A stretch of DNA of 64,000 nucleotides, taken from CADCUY01 sp964242735 (GTDB lineage Bacteria; Actinomycetota; Actinomycetes; Actinomycetales; Quadrisphaeraceae). Position numbers and translations under genes: made by a program. The stretch spans positions 223,187 through 287,186 of the forward strand of contig CAXTAK010000003.1 in NCBI GenBank assembly GCA_964242735.1. The letters are read 5' to 3'. The notes below the pieces were generated by a model. It did no database searches and was not told the DNA's origin. It was given only the letters and a program-made list of their open reading frames with translations. Positions 45,209 to 54,502 of this stretch are shown here, piece after piece. How positions within the stretch are numbered: position 1 is the first letter of the stretch; each line of letters opens with the position of its first letter.

Positions 45209-46135
45209 ATGGTCAGCCCGGTCCGGCCCGGCACCGCACCGCTGGACAGTGCGGCGTCCCTGGACCCCGAGTCGCCGGACCCCGAGTTCCTGGCCGTGAT
45301 CGCCCGCGACCGCCGGTCCTACAGCCTCCCAGCAGCCCTGCCCCGTCTCGCCGAGCAGCTGATCCACCAGGGCCTGGCGCTGCTGTTCCCCCACTACACC
45401 CACGGGGTGCACGGCCCCGACCACGTGCTCGCCGACCAGGTGCTCGCCGACCACCGGGCGCTCGAGGCGCTGCTGCGCGAGGCGCTGCACCTGCCCGGCC
45501 TGGGCGGCGCCGACCGCGACCGGGTCGCCGTGGACTTCCTCGCCGCGCTGCCCGACGTCCGCGCCGCCCTGCTGCTCGACGCGGCGGCGATGGACGACGG
45601 CGACCCCGCCGCCTCCGGGGTCGACGAGGTGGTCATGGCCTACCCCGGGTTCTTCGCCGTCGCCGTGCACCGCCTGGCCCACCAGCTGGACGGCGCGGGG
45701 GTGCCGCTGCTGCCCCGGGTGCTCGGCGAGCTGGCCCACCGCGCGACCGGCATCGACATCCACCCCGGGGCCAGGATCGGGCACTCCTTCGCGATCGACC
45801 ACGGGACCGGCGTGGTGGTGGGCCAGACCGCGGTGCTCGGTGACCGCGTGCGCCTCTACCAGGGCGTGACCCTGGGCGCGGCCAGCGTCAGCAAGGGGTT
45901 GCGGCTCACCAAGCGCCACCCCACCCTCGGCGACGACGTCGTGGTCTACGCCGGCGCCACCATCCTCGGCGGCGACACGGTCATCGGCGCGGGCAGCCGC
46001 ATCGGCGGCAACGTGTGGCTCACCCGCAGCGTGCCGGCGGGGTCGGTGGTCTCCACCAGCGCCGGCGTCGACCGCCGCCGGGCCCCCACCGCCGGCGCCG
46101 CCGACGGTGACGACCTGCTCGAGTTCCACATCTGA
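45209..46135 (+). CDS. cysE: Serine O-acetyltransferase
   Basis: Start at ATG 45209 ([12 protein letters not shown]). 308 residues, the longer type of serine acetyltransferase. An N-terminal helical region ([43 protein letters not shown]) is followed by the left-handed beta-helix of hexapeptide repeats ([55 protein letters not shown]). It acetylates serine with acetyl-CoA. cysK follows 16 bp downstream. Confidence 0.93.
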   Translation: MVSPVRPGTAPLDSAASLDPESPDPEFLAVIARDRRSYSLPAALPRLAEQLIHQGLALLFPHYTHGVHGPDHVLADQVLADHRALEALLREALHLPGLGGADRDRVAVDFLAALPDVRAALLLDAAAMDDGDPAASGVDEVVMAYPGFFAVAVHRLAHQLDGAGVPLLPRVLGELAHRATGIDIHPGARIGHSFAIDHGTGVVVGQTAVLGDRVRLYQGVTLGAASVSKGLRLTKRHPTLGDDVVVYAGATILGGDTVIGAGSRIGGNVWLTRSVPAGSVVSTSAGVDRRRAPTAGAADGDDLLEFHI

Positions 46136-46151
46136 GGCACCAGGAGGCGCC

Positions 46152-47081
46152 GTGAAGGCCGACAGCATCCTCGAGACGATCGGGGACACCCCCCACATCC
46201 GCATCAACCGGTTGTTCGACCCGCGGGTCGAGGTGTGGATGAAGGCCGAGCGCGCCAACCCCGGCGGCAGCATCAAGGACCGCGTCGCCTTCGCGATGGT
46301 GGTCGACGCCGAGGAGCGTGGCGTGCTCACCGCCGGGACCACCATCGTGGAACCCACCTCGGGGAACACCGGCATCGCCCTGGCGATGGTGGCCGCCGTC
46401 AGGGGCTACCGGCTGGTGCTGGTGATGCCGGAGTCGATGACCGTCGAGCGCCGCCGCCTCATGGCCGCCTTCGGCGCGGAGCTGGACCTGACCCCGCGCG
46501 AGAAGGGGATGCGCGGCGCCATCGACCGGGCGGGCGAGATCGTGGCAGCCACCCCCGGCGCGTGGATGCCGCAGCAGTTCGAGAACCCCGCGAACATCGA
46601 GGTGCACCGGCACGCCTCCGCCGCGGAGATCCTGCGCGACTTCCCCGAGGGCATCGACGTGCTCATCACCGGTGTGGGCACCGGCGGGCACATCACCGGG
46701 GTCAGCGAGGTGCTCAAGGAGCGCTTCCCCGCGATGCAGACCTTCGCCGTGGAGCCGGCGCGATCGGCGGTGATCAGCGGCGGGCCACCCAGCCCCCACA
46801 AGCTGCAGGGCATCGGGGCGGGGTTCGTGCCGAAGAACCTGCACGTCGACACCCTCGACGGGGTGATCACCGTCAGCGAGGAGGACGCGTACGCCTACGC
46901 GGTGCGCGCCGCCCGCCAGGAGGGGATCTTCGTGGGCCCCTCCTCCGGCGCCTCCCTCGCCGCGGTCGCGCAGAAGCTGCCCGACCTGCCCGATGGGGCC
47001 ACCGTGCTGACGTACTGCTACGACATCGGGGACCGGTACTTCTCCGTGGACGGGCTGTTCGACGCCGACGGCGGGGCGTGA
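46152..47081 (+). CDS. cysK: Cysteine synthase (O-acetylserine sulfhydrylase)
   Basis: GTG 46152 with a strong AGGAGG site at 46142-46147. 309 residues; PLP lysine in [15 protein letters not shown] (K42), substrate loop [10 protein letters not shown], phosphate-binding [15 protein letters not shown], and C-terminal [10 protein letters not shown]. It makes cysteine from O-acetylserine and sulfide. The cysEK pair completes assimilation of sulfur released by the oxygenases elsewhere in the window. Confidence 0.95.
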   Translation: MKADSILETIGDTPHIRINRLFDPRVEVWMKAERANPGGSIKDRVAFAMVVDAEERGVLTAGTTIVEPTSGNTGIALAMVAAVRGYRLVLVMPESMTVERRRLMAAFGAELDLTPREKGMRGAIDRAGEIVAATPGAWMPQQFENPANIEVHRHASAAEILRDFPEGIDVLITGVGTGGHITGVSEVLKERFPAMQTFAVEPARSAVISGGPPSPHKLQGIGAGFVPKNLHVDTLDGVITVSEEDAYAYAVRAARQEGIFVGPSSGASLAAVAQKLPDLPDGATVLTYCYDIGDRYFSVDGLFDADGGA

Positions 47082-47090
47082 CAGCTGCGC

Positions 47091-47640
47091 ATGACCGGGC
47101 TGGTCGGGAGACCGACGAGCTGGGGACGACTCACGCCGAAGGCGCCGCTGGGGAGAGCTCGGGGGCGTGCGTCCAGGCGCCGGGCCCACGAGGAGGCAGG
47201 GCCCGCCGTCCCGGTTCCCGGGAAGTGGGACGGTCCCACGTGCGACGTCGGCCGCGACGCCGTCGAGCGCTTCGAGGGGCTGGGCGCCGCGCTGCCCGTC
47301 CTGGAGCGCCGCGGGTCGTGCCGGCACTCCTGCTCGGGCCACACCGACGCCTCGACCGTCGAGCCGGCTCGGATCGCCGCCGCCGGGGTGGACCCGGACG
47401 CCCCCACCGCGGACGGGGCGCGCCCGGCGCTGTCGAGGGCTCTGGTCTCCAGTGGGCGGTGCACGGCGCACCGGGTGCGCCCGATGATCTGCCGGCTCTG
47501 GGGTGCCGCTGCAGCCATGCGCTGTCACCACGGGTGCACCCCGCCCGGCGGTCGGTCCACCACCCGACGTCAGGCCGAGCCTCGCTGTCGTCGACCACCT
47601 CGAGACCTCCTGGGGACCGCGCCGGCGGCGCTCCGCTCCC
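47091..47640 (+). pseudogene. YkgJ-like cysteine-cluster protein, probably frameshifted
   Basis: One frame contains VERFEGLGAALPVLERRGSC, CRHSC, and GRCTAHRVRPMICRLWGAAAAM followed by CHHGC, matching the metal- or cluster-binding Cys pattern and RPMICRLWG block of YkgJ-family proteins. No normal start sits before the domain (only ATG 47091 far upstream), and after CTPPGG the frame continues as Arg-rich noise into the opposite TSUP gene instead of ending. The N- and C-termini therefore look damaged. The rest of the 47082-47840 gap shows no other gene. Confidence 0.5.
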
Positions 47641-47840
47641 GGCCGCACCCCACCAGCGGCCTTCGAGGCCGCGCGCACTCCCACCACTGCGGACTGAGCC
47701 TGAGGCCGCGGCGACCAGGTGTCCACGAGAGCAGGTCGACCCCGGGGCGCCGACGAGGACGTCGTCGCACGGGACTGCGGTCCTCGTACCGGTGCGCCCG
47801 TCGTCGCACTCGAGCTCGGTGTGGCCCCTGCCCGCGGTGG

Positions 47841-48617
47841 TCACAGGCTCAGCAGTCCTCTCGTCAGGGTGGCGGAGCCCCCGACCAGGGCCAGCAGCAC
47901 CGCGACCGTGCGGGCCGCTACCGGCGACACGCGTGCGTGCAGCACGCTGCCGAGCGCGAGACCGGCCGCGAGGGCGACCGCGGCCGTCGTCCACTCCAGT
48001 GCGGACAGGGACGGCAGCCCGCCCTTGGCGGTGAGCGACGCGGCACCGACGATCGTGAAGTACAGCTGGGCGGTGGCGGCGAAGGAACGCTGCTGCCACC
48101 GGGTGGCCACGGCGTAGACGGTGATGGCGGGGCCCCCGACGCCTGCGGTGACGTTCATCAGACCTGATGCTGCACCGGCGACCACGGCCCAGGTCGGCCG
48201 TGGGCGGGCCGTCGGCACCAGCGCCCCCGCTGAGGAGGCACCTCGCGCCGCGGCGCGGCGCGACACGGCGAGGACAGTGAGCAGCGCCAACACGACGCTG
48301 GCGCCGACGACCACTTGGAGGACGGCCGGTGAAGCCTGCCGGGCGATCCAGGCGCCCGGCACGACGGCCACCACCGCAGGGCCGGCGAGCAGCAGTGCGC
48401 GGCGGACGTCCACGTCGTGTCGTACCTGGAGCAGCACCAGCGCCGAGGTGATGCTGCCCAGCAGGTTCACCACCAGCACACCGGTGAAGGCACCGAGCAC
48501 CAGGACGATGAAGGGTGAGGCGACCAGCGCGAAGCCCAGGCCGGTGATGCGTTGTGCTCCTGCCCCGACGAGCACGGCCGCGGCCAGACCGGCCAGGGCG
48601 AGTGCGCTGAGGTCCAC
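47841..48617 (-). CDS. TauE/SafE-family (TSUP) anion exporter
   Basis: 258 residues from GTG 48617 with about seven to eight helices; typical TSUP features are AGLAAAVLVGAGAQRITGLGFALVASPFI at the start and VVAGAASGLMNVTAGVGGPAITVYA at the second repeat. This family exports sulfite, sulfoacetate or sulfolactate-type anions. Here it is last in the sulfosugar operon, 42 bp after the aldehyde dehydrogenase gene, and is the natural candidate to expel the C3-sulfonate end product. Confidence 0.87.
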   Translation of the reverse strand: MDLSALALAGLAAAVLVGAGAQRITGLGFALVASPFIVLVLGAFTGVLVVNLLGSITSALVLLQVRHDVDVRRALLLAGPAVVAVVPGAWIARQASPAVLQVVVGASVVLALLTVLAVSRRAAARGASSAGALVPTARPRPTWAVVAGAASGLMNVTAGVGGPAITVYAVATRWQQRSFAATAQLYFTIVGAASLTAKGGLPSLSALEWTTAAVALAAGLALGSVLHARVSPVAARTVAVLLALVGGSATLTRGLLSL

Positions 48618-48659
48618 CTCAGCGGCGCGGGCGAGGAGTGACAGCGGGTGGCGCCGGGT

Positions 48660-50081
48660 TCACAGGCCGATGGACAGGTAGCGGACGTCCTGGAACTCCT
48701 CGAGGCCCTCGGCGCCTTCGCGGCCCAGACCGGATTGCTTGACCCCGCCCATGGGGGCGAACACCACCGTGGGCAGGGCGTTGTTGACCCCCACGACGCC
48801 GGTCTCCAGACGGTCCGCCAGGCGCCAGGCGCGTGAGGCGTCGCGGGAGTAGAAGTACCCCGCGAGGCCCATCTCCGTGGCGTTCGCGCGGGCGACGACC
48901 TCCTCCTCGTCCTGGAAGGGGAAGACCGCGGCGACCGGCCCGAACACCTCCTGGCACGCCAGGGAGGCGGTGGCGGGGACGTCGGCGAGCAGGGTCGGGG
49001 CCACGAACGACCCACCGCTCGGCAGCTCGAACTCCCTGGTGAGTCGCCGGGCGCCTGCGGCGAGGGCCTCGTCGACCATGGCGGTCACCGCGGCCACCCG
49101 GTCGGAGTCGATGACCGGCCCCAGGTCGGGCACGGGATCGGCGAGGCCGTCGCCGATGGTCATGGCGTCGATGCGTTCGACGAAGCGGTGGACGAACTCG
49201 TCGTGGATCCCCGACTGGGCGAAGAACCGGTTGGCGCCGATGCAGGACTGGCCGGTGTTGCGGAACTTGGCCAGGACCGCGCCCTCGACGGCCGCGTCGA
49301 GGTCCGCGTCGTCGAAGACGATGAACGGGGCGTCACCGCCGAGCTCGAGCAGCGGGCGCACGATGCGTCGGGCCGCGCCGGCCATGATCTCCCTGCCGAC
49401 GCCGGTGGACCCGGTGAAGGTGACCCCGCGCACCGCCGGGTGGTCCAGCAGCGTCCGGGTCACCTCCCGCGCCGGACCGTGGACCAGGTTCACCACTCCC
49501 GGGGGGACCCCGGCGTCGGTCAGGCAGCGGATCATCCCGGTCACGGCCAGCGGGGCCTTCTCCGACACGCGCGCGACGACGGTGCACCCGGCGGCCAGCG
49601 CGGGGGCGATCTTGCGGGCCTGGATCGAGCAGGGGAAGTTCCACGGCGTCAGGCTCGCCACCACCCCCAGGGGGCGGCGGACGGTCAGGTGCCGGCGTCC
49701 GGTGAGCTCGTGGGGGACCACGTGGCCGGAGGGCCGGCGCGCCTGCTCGGCGAACCAGCGGAAGTACTCCGCGGAGAACGCCACCTCCCCCACGGCCTCC
49801 GGCAGCCGCTTGCCGGCCTCCCGGGCGAGCAGCTCGCCGATGACCGGGGCGCGCTCGGCGATGAGCCGGCCCGCCTCCAGCAGCACGTCGGCGCGGTACC
49901 GGGCGGGGCGCTCACCCCAGTCGGTGAGGGCGGCGCCCGCGGCGTCCGCGGCGCGGGCGGCGTCACCGCCGCCGCCCCAGGCGAGCGTGCCGACGAGCGA
50001 GCCGTCGACGGGGTTGGTGACGTCGACGGTGCGGTCGGACAGCTCCCACGAGCCGTCGACGAGCAGTCCTGCGGTGGTCAT
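48660..50081 (-). CDS. Aldehyde dehydrogenase (GabD-like), predicted sulfolactaldehyde dehydrogenase
   Basis: Start at ATG 50081. 473 residues with the family core: TPWNFPCSIQARKIAPALAAGC, nucleotide loop FTGSTGVGRE, catalytic Glu in LELGGDAPF (E246), catalytic Cys in FRNTGQSCIGANRF (C280) and GGVKQSGLGREG. Closest type is succinate-semialdehyde dehydrogenase. The usual KPxE lysine position reads RVSE here (R171), which may matter for an anionic sulfonate substrate. In context it should oxidise 3-sulfolactaldehyde to sulfolactate; this is inference, and a plain semialdehyde dehydrogenase remains possible. Confidence 0.82.
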   Translation of the reverse strand: MTTAGLLVDGSWELSDRTVDVTNPVDGSLVGTLAWGGGGDAARAADAAGAALTDWGERPARYRADVLLEAGRLIAERAPVIGELLAREAGKRLPEAVGEVAFSAEYFRWFAEQARRPSGHVVPHELTGRRHLTVRRPLGVVASLTPWNFPCSIQARKIAPALAAGCTVVARVSEKAPLAVTGMIRCLTDAGVPPGVVNLVHGPAREVTRTLLDHPAVRGVTFTGSTGVGREIMAGAARRIVRPLLELGGDAPFIVFDDADLDAAVEGAVLAKFRNTGQSCIGANRFFAQSGIHDEFVHRFVERIDAMTIGDGLADPVPDLGPVIDSDRVAAVTAMVDEALAAGARRLTREFELPSGGSFVAPTLLADVPATASLACQEVFGPVAAVFPFQDEEEVVARANATEMGLAGYFYSRDASRAWRLADRLETGVVGVNNALPTVVFAPMGGVKQSGLGREGAEGLEEFQDVRYLSIGL

Positions 50082-50125
50082 GGGGCGGTGCTCCTCGGGT
50101 GTGCTGGGGTCCTGGTGGGGCGTGG

Positions 50126-51259
50126 TCACCGGGAGAGGACGTCGGGGCGGGGCCTGCCTGCGACCACGAGCGCGGGCCAGCGCAGGTCGCGCACCAGAGG
50201 TGCGGCCCCGCCCTCGGTGACCAGGCAGGTGTCCTCGACCTTCCACCCGCCGCCGCTGGGGTTCCACGCGACCGCGTTGCCGACCTCCAGGACCGCGGTC
50301 GAGGTCGTCGTGGCGGGGAACTCCCGGGGCTGGAAGCCGGTGAGCCCGCCCTGGTGGTGGTGGTGCCACTCCTGGGCGGGCAGGCCGCTGGCCGCGTAGG
50401 CCGCGGTCCCCGCGGTGACGACCTCGCCGAGGGTGGCGCCGGGGGTGGTGGCGTCCAGGAACGCCGCCTCGACGTCGAGGAGCCTCCGGTGGTCGCTGGG
50501 CTCCTCGGCGCTCAGGGCCCCGAAGACCACCGTGCGGGTCAGGCTCGCGACCAGGCCGTGCCGGCGTGCGCAGCACACGAGCATCGCCCGGCGCCCCAGC
50601 GGTGCCGTCGTCGGCAGCGGGTGGCGGTGGGGACCGATGCGGGCGTGCCCGGCGACCATCAGCACCACCGGGTCCAGCGCGCGCTGGAGCAGTTCCTGGG
50701 CGAGGACGCCGGCGGCGGCGTACTCGGTGGTCGCAGGGGTGATCCGGTCGGCCGCGGCGGTGGCGGCCGCGGCCGTGTCCCGGCAGACCGCGCGGAGCAC
50801 CTGCTGCTGGTGGGCGGTGAGCACGCGGCGCGCGCGGGCCAGCGCCGGGCCGACGTCGGTGGCCCCGGGCAGGGGCCGGTCGGTGCCCACTGCTGCCCCC
50901 GTCGGCAGCTCGCGCGAGCGGTCACCCCACCAGGGGACGACGGACCAGTCGGCGTCGACGCCAGCCAGCTCGGTGTCGCGCAGGCGGGGCGCCTCGATGG
51001 CGTTGGTGACGATCCGCAGCCGTGGGGACGAGTCCGCAGCCTCGACGACGACGTCGAGGCAGGCGGTGTCGAGGGTCTGGGGGACGTGGACGCGCGCGCC
51101 GAGCAGCCACGTCAGCGTCGCCGGCTCCCTGATCACCAGGGTCGACACCGCGTGCTGCAGCGCCAGTGATCGCAGCCGGAGCAGCGTCTCGGGCAGGTCG
51201 GGTGGGTTGCCGTCGGGGACCTGCGGCACAGTGCCCGCACCGGCCGTCTCAGCGCCCAT
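50126..51259 (-). CDS. M24 (creatinase/aminopeptidase-fold) protein lacking first metal ligands
   Basis: ATG 51259 overlaps the end of the GH31 gene by 11 bp. 377 residues: an N-terminal creatinase-like domain (LVIREPATLTWLLGARVHVP) and a pita-bread C-terminal domain (QEWHHHHQGGLTGFQ, then GNAVAWNPSGGGWKVEDTCLVTE). The pair of Asp ligands normally in the xDxGxxxxxYxxDxTRT segment is missing: it reads VCCARRHGLVASLTRTVVFG. The protein is thus probably not a standard metallopeptidase. Its conserved place in a sulfosugar operon suggests a non-peptidase role, unknown. Confidence 0.7.
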   Translation of the reverse strand: MGAETAGAGTVPQVPDGNPPDLPETLLRLRSLALQHAVSTLVIREPATLTWLLGARVHVPQTLDTACLDVVVEAADSSPRLRIVTNAIEAPRLRDTELAGVDADWSVVPWWGDRSRELPTGAAVGTDRPLPGATDVGPALARARRVLTAHQQQVLRAVCRDTAAAATAAADRITPATTEYAAAGVLAQELLQRALDPVVLMVAGHARIGPHRHPLPTTAPLGRRAMLVCCARRHGLVASLTRTVVFGALSAEEPSDHRRLLDVEAAFLDATTPGATLGEVVTAGTAAYAASGLPAQEWHHHHQGGLTGFQPREFPATTTSTAVLEVGNAVAWNPSGGGWKVEDTCLVTEGGAAPLVRDLRWPALVVAGRPRPDVLSR

Positions 51260-53603
51260 GGCGCACCACCGTCGAGGTGATCGGCTGGGTGCCTCGGCTC
51301 GCCGCGGTGCGGTCCCGGACCGTGATCTCGGTGGGGGTCCCGTCGAAGCCGACGACGTCGCGCACCGTGTCCGCGTCGCCGTAGAGGTGCAGCGTCCACG
51401 GTCTGCCCAGCAGGTCGTCGCTCCGCCGGACACCGGCGTCGACCTCGACGCGGGGGACCAGGGCCCCGTCGCGCACGAGGACCGGCATGCGCTCCCAGGG
51501 GACCACCACCTCGACGTGGCCGGGGCCGGTGAAGCGCTCCTCGGTCACCAGGTCGGTCCAGCCCCCCTCGGGGACGTAGAAGCGCCGGTGCACCGGCTCC
51601 TCCCCGTCGTCGAGGACGGGCACCACCAGCAGGTCCGAGCCGAGGCAGAAGGAGGTCTCCACCGACCACGCCGCCGGGTCATCGGGGAAGACCAGGGCCA
51701 GGGGGCGCAGCACCGGCCACCCGTGCACGGCGGACTCGTGCGCGACCTGCCACAGGTGGGGCAGCAGCTGGTAGCGCAGCCGGACCCAGTCGCGGGCGAT
51801 GCCCAGCGCCCGGTCACCGAAGTGCCACGGTTCGCGTGGGCGCAGCCCGTGGGCGCGCATCAGCGGTGACATGGCCCCGAACTGCGTCCACCGCACGTAG
51901 AGACCGGGGGTCAGCTCCGGGCCGAAGAAGCCGCCGATGTCGTGGCTCCAGAACCCCGGTGCGCTGAGCGCGTAGCTGAGTCCGCCCCGCAGGGTGGAGT
52001 GCATGCCGGCGACGGTGGACTCCGCGTCACCGGCCCACTGGCCGGGGTAGCGCTGGGAGCCCGCCCAGCCGCTGCGCCCCCACACCAGGGGGTTGCGCCC
52101 GGTGCCGTGGGCGATGGCCTCGCTGACCGCACCGTTGTAGCGCAGGGGGTAGAGGTTGTGGGCGTGGTTGCCCGGTGTGCCGTCGGCGGGTGCGGTGCCG
52201 TCCGGCAGGCCCTCGCCGAAGTCGGTCTTGAACACCGCCACCCCGTCGTCGAGGAAGCCCTGGTGCATGCCCTGCCACCACGCCCGCGCGGCGGCGTTGG
52301 TGAAGTCCAGCAGCCCGCGGGCCCGCCCGTCCGGGGTGGGCGTCCCGGTCAGGATCGCCACCGACCCGTCCGCCGTCCGCGCCAGGTACCCGGCGGCCTC
52401 CGCCTCGGCGTACCGGGGGGAGGCGGGGTCGAGGTACGGCAGCTCCCACACCGACAGGCGCAGCTGGTGGTCCTCCAGTGCCGTGACGAGGTCCTTGCGC
52501 TCCCCGAAGCGGTCGGTGTTCCACACGAAGTCGGTGTTCAGCCGGTCCAGGACCAGCCAGTCGGGGTCCAGGTGCAGCACGTCGCACGGCACCTGGTGGG
52601 AGCGCATGCCGCGGGCGACCTGCTCCACCTCCTCCCGCGAGTGGTAGCGGCAGCGGCCCATCCAGTACCCGAAGGCCCACAGGGGGGGCACCGGTGCCCG
52701 CCCGGTCAGGGCCGTGTACGAGGTGAGCCGCTCGGCGATGGAGGGGCCCGCGACGAGGTAGAGGTCCAGGGCCTCGTCGTCGACGTCGACCTGCAGCACG
52801 TTGGGGCGGGTGGCGCCCACGTCGGCGGTGACCACGGCCCCGGTGTTCAGGAACCCGGTGTACCCGGTGCTGGAGTGCCAGACCGGGACCGGCTTGTACG
52901 CCATGCCGGTACCGGTGCCCAGCGCGTCCTCCACGCGCAACACCAGGCGCTGCCCGTTCTTGGTGACCCGCCCGAACTGCTCACCGAAGCCCAGCACCTC
53001 CTCGTCGGGGGAGAGCTCCAGGTGCGCGGTGATCGCCTCGTCCCCGACCAGCAGCGAGGGGGCGGTGGGGAAGCCGGCGACCTGCCGCAACCGGTGGGCG
53101 GTGCGCGCCACGGTGCGACCGGACCCGTCCCGCACCGTCAGCGCGAACGGCCGCTTCGCCACCGCCACCTCGATGGCCCCGGTGCGCACGCGGACTTCGG
53201 TGCCGCTGTCGTGGATGTCCAGTCCTGGCGGGTCGCCGGCGCCGGGGGGACCACCCCGGCCGGTCGGGGCGTCGGTGGTGACGATCCCCAGCCAGGTCGC
53301 CGGCTCCGACAGCACCCGGCTGCCGGGTGGGGCCGCGGTGATCCGGACGGTGTCCTCGGCGACCACGTGGACCTGCACGACGTACCCGCGCTCGTCCAGC
53401 GGTGGGAGCTGGAGGTCGGGCAGGTTGGGCATCGTGGTCTCGATGCCCTGGTCGGCGAGGGCTTCACCGGTCAGCCAACCCGGTGTCGCGGGGAGCTGCT
53501 CGCACCGCAGGGCCCGCACGTCGAGGCGGACACCGTGCCCGTCCCGGTGGACCGCGGTGACGTCGCGCAGCAGGTAGGTGGAGCTGGGCACGGTCGCGGT
53601 CAT
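51249..53603 (-). CDS. GH31 alpha-glycosidase (YicI-like), candidate sulfoquinovoside hydrolase
   Basis: 784 residues, full length. N-terminal beta-sandwich, then the (beta/alpha)8 barrel with LWAFGYWMGRCRYHSREEVE, nucleophile in FKTDFGEGLP (D461), acid/base in WAGDAEST (D526) and FWSHDIGGFFGPELT. The substrate loop reads NTDFVWN, like alpha-xylosidase YicI (Asp where sulfoquinovosidase YihQ has its sulfonate-contacting Arg). No secretion signal, so it acts in the cytosol after import. Operon context points to cleavage of sulfoquinovosyl glycerol or a related glycoside, but sequence alone fits a xylosidase/glucosidase. Confidence 0.88.
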   Translation of the reverse strand: MTATVPSSTYLLRDVTAVHRDGHGVRLDVRALRCEQLPATPGWLTGEALADQGIETTMPNLPDLQLPPLDERGYVVQVHVVAEDTVRITAAPPGSRVLSEPATWLGIVTTDAPTGRGGPPGAGDPPGLDIHDSGTEVRVRTGAIEVAVAKRPFALTVRDGSGRTVARTAHRLRQVAGFPTAPSLLVGDEAITAHLELSPDEEVLGFGEQFGRVTKNGQRLVLRVEDALGTGTGMAYKPVPVWHSSTGYTGFLNTGAVVTADVGATRPNVLQVDVDDEALDLYLVAGPSIAERLTSYTALTGRAPVPPLWAFGYWMGRCRYHSREEVEQVARGMRSHQVPCDVLHLDPDWLVLDRLNTDFVWNTDRFGERKDLVTALEDHQLRLSVWELPYLDPASPRYAEAEAAGYLARTADGSVAILTGTPTPDGRARGLLDFTNAAARAWWQGMHQGFLDDGVAVFKTDFGEGLPDGTAPADGTPGNHAHNLYPLRYNGAVSEAIAHGTGRNPLVWGRSGWAGSQRYPGQWAGDAESTVAGMHSTLRGGLSYALSAPGFWSHDIGGFFGPELTPGLYVRWTQFGAMSPLMRAHGLRPREPWHFGDRALGIARDWVRLRYQLLPHLWQVAHESAVHGWPVLRPLALVFPDDPAAWSVETSFCLGSDLLVVPVLDDGEEPVHRRFYVPEGGWTDLVTEERFTGPGHVEVVVPWERMPVLVRDGALVPRVEVDAGVRRSDDLLGRPWTLHLYGDADTVRDVVGFDGTPTEITVRDRTAASRGTQPITSTVVRHGR

Positions 53604-53604
53604 C

Positions 53605-54420
53605 TCAGCCCTTCGATGCCCCGGCGGTGATGCCGGCGATGAAGTAGCGCTGCAGGAACAGGTACGCGAGCACGATCGGCACCGAGGCGATGATCACTCC
53701 CGTGAACAGCAGCGGGTAGTCGGTCAGGAACTCGCCCTGGAAGCTCAGCAGCGCCAGGGGGATGGTGCGCTTCTCCGGTTCGTTGATGAACAGCAGCGGG
53801 TACAGCAGCTCGTTCCAGTGGATGACGAAGAGGAAGATCGCGGTGGCGGCCAGCGACGGCACGGACAGCGGCATGATGATGGAGGCGTAGGTGCGCCACG
53901 GGCCTGAGCCGTCCATGGAGGACGCCTCGTACAGCTCCCTGGGCAGGGTCCGCATGAAACCGGTGAGGATGAACACCGCGATCGGCAGGGTCACCACGAT
54001 GTTGATGAGCACCAGCCCGAACAAGGAGTTGGTCAGTCCCAGGGAGGTGAACAGCACGTACTGGGGGATCATGTTGGCCTGGGCGGGCACCGACATCCCG
54101 AGGATGAGGAACCCGAAGATGAGCCACCCCTTCCAGCCGGGGATGCGGGCGATGCCGTACGCCGCCAGGCTCGCGATCGCGAGGGTGAGCAGGACCGAGG
54201 AGGCGGTCACCAGGACGCTGTTGACGAAGGCGGTCCGCAGGCCCCCGCCGCTGAGGACCTCGGTGTAGTTGCTCAGGTCCGGGTCGGGCGGCAGCCCGAA
54301 CGGGGACGCGAACAGCTCCGCGGTCGTCTTGAAGGTCCCGAAGACCACGACGACGAGCGGGACGGCGATCAGGGCCGCCCACACCGCCAGCACGGTCCGG
54401 CGCCCGAGTTGGACCCTCAC
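53605..54420 (-). CDS. ABC transporter permease (CUT1 MalG-like)
   Basis: Start chosen at GTG 54420 because AAGGAGGAGG lies immediately upstream; a longer start at 54474 lacks this. 271 residues, six helices, EAA loop as LPRELYEASSMDGSGPWRTYASIIMPLS. Partner of the 54503 permease and 55499 binding protein. It ends one base before the GH31 start codon. No ATPase gene is present in the operon. Confidence 0.88.
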   Translation of the reverse strand: MRVQLGRRTVLAVWAALIAVPLVVVVFGTFKTTAELFASPFGLPPDPDLSNYTEVLSGGGLRTAFVNSVLVTASSVLLTLAIASLAAYGIARIPGWKGWLIFGFLILGMSVPAQANMIPQYVLFTSLGLTNSLFGLVLINIVVTLPIAVFILTGFMRTLPRELYEASSMDGSGPWRTYASIIMPLSVPSLAATAIFLFVIHWNELLYPLLFINEPEKRTIPLALLSFQGEFLTDYPLLFTGVIIASVPIVLAYLFLQRYFIAGITAGASKG

Positions 54421-54502
54421 GGCCTCCTCCTTGCTCGGGTGGACGGAGGTGCCGGGCGCGGGCGCCGGTGGCACGCCTGCCGGACCGGCGTCGACGAGGT
54501 CA

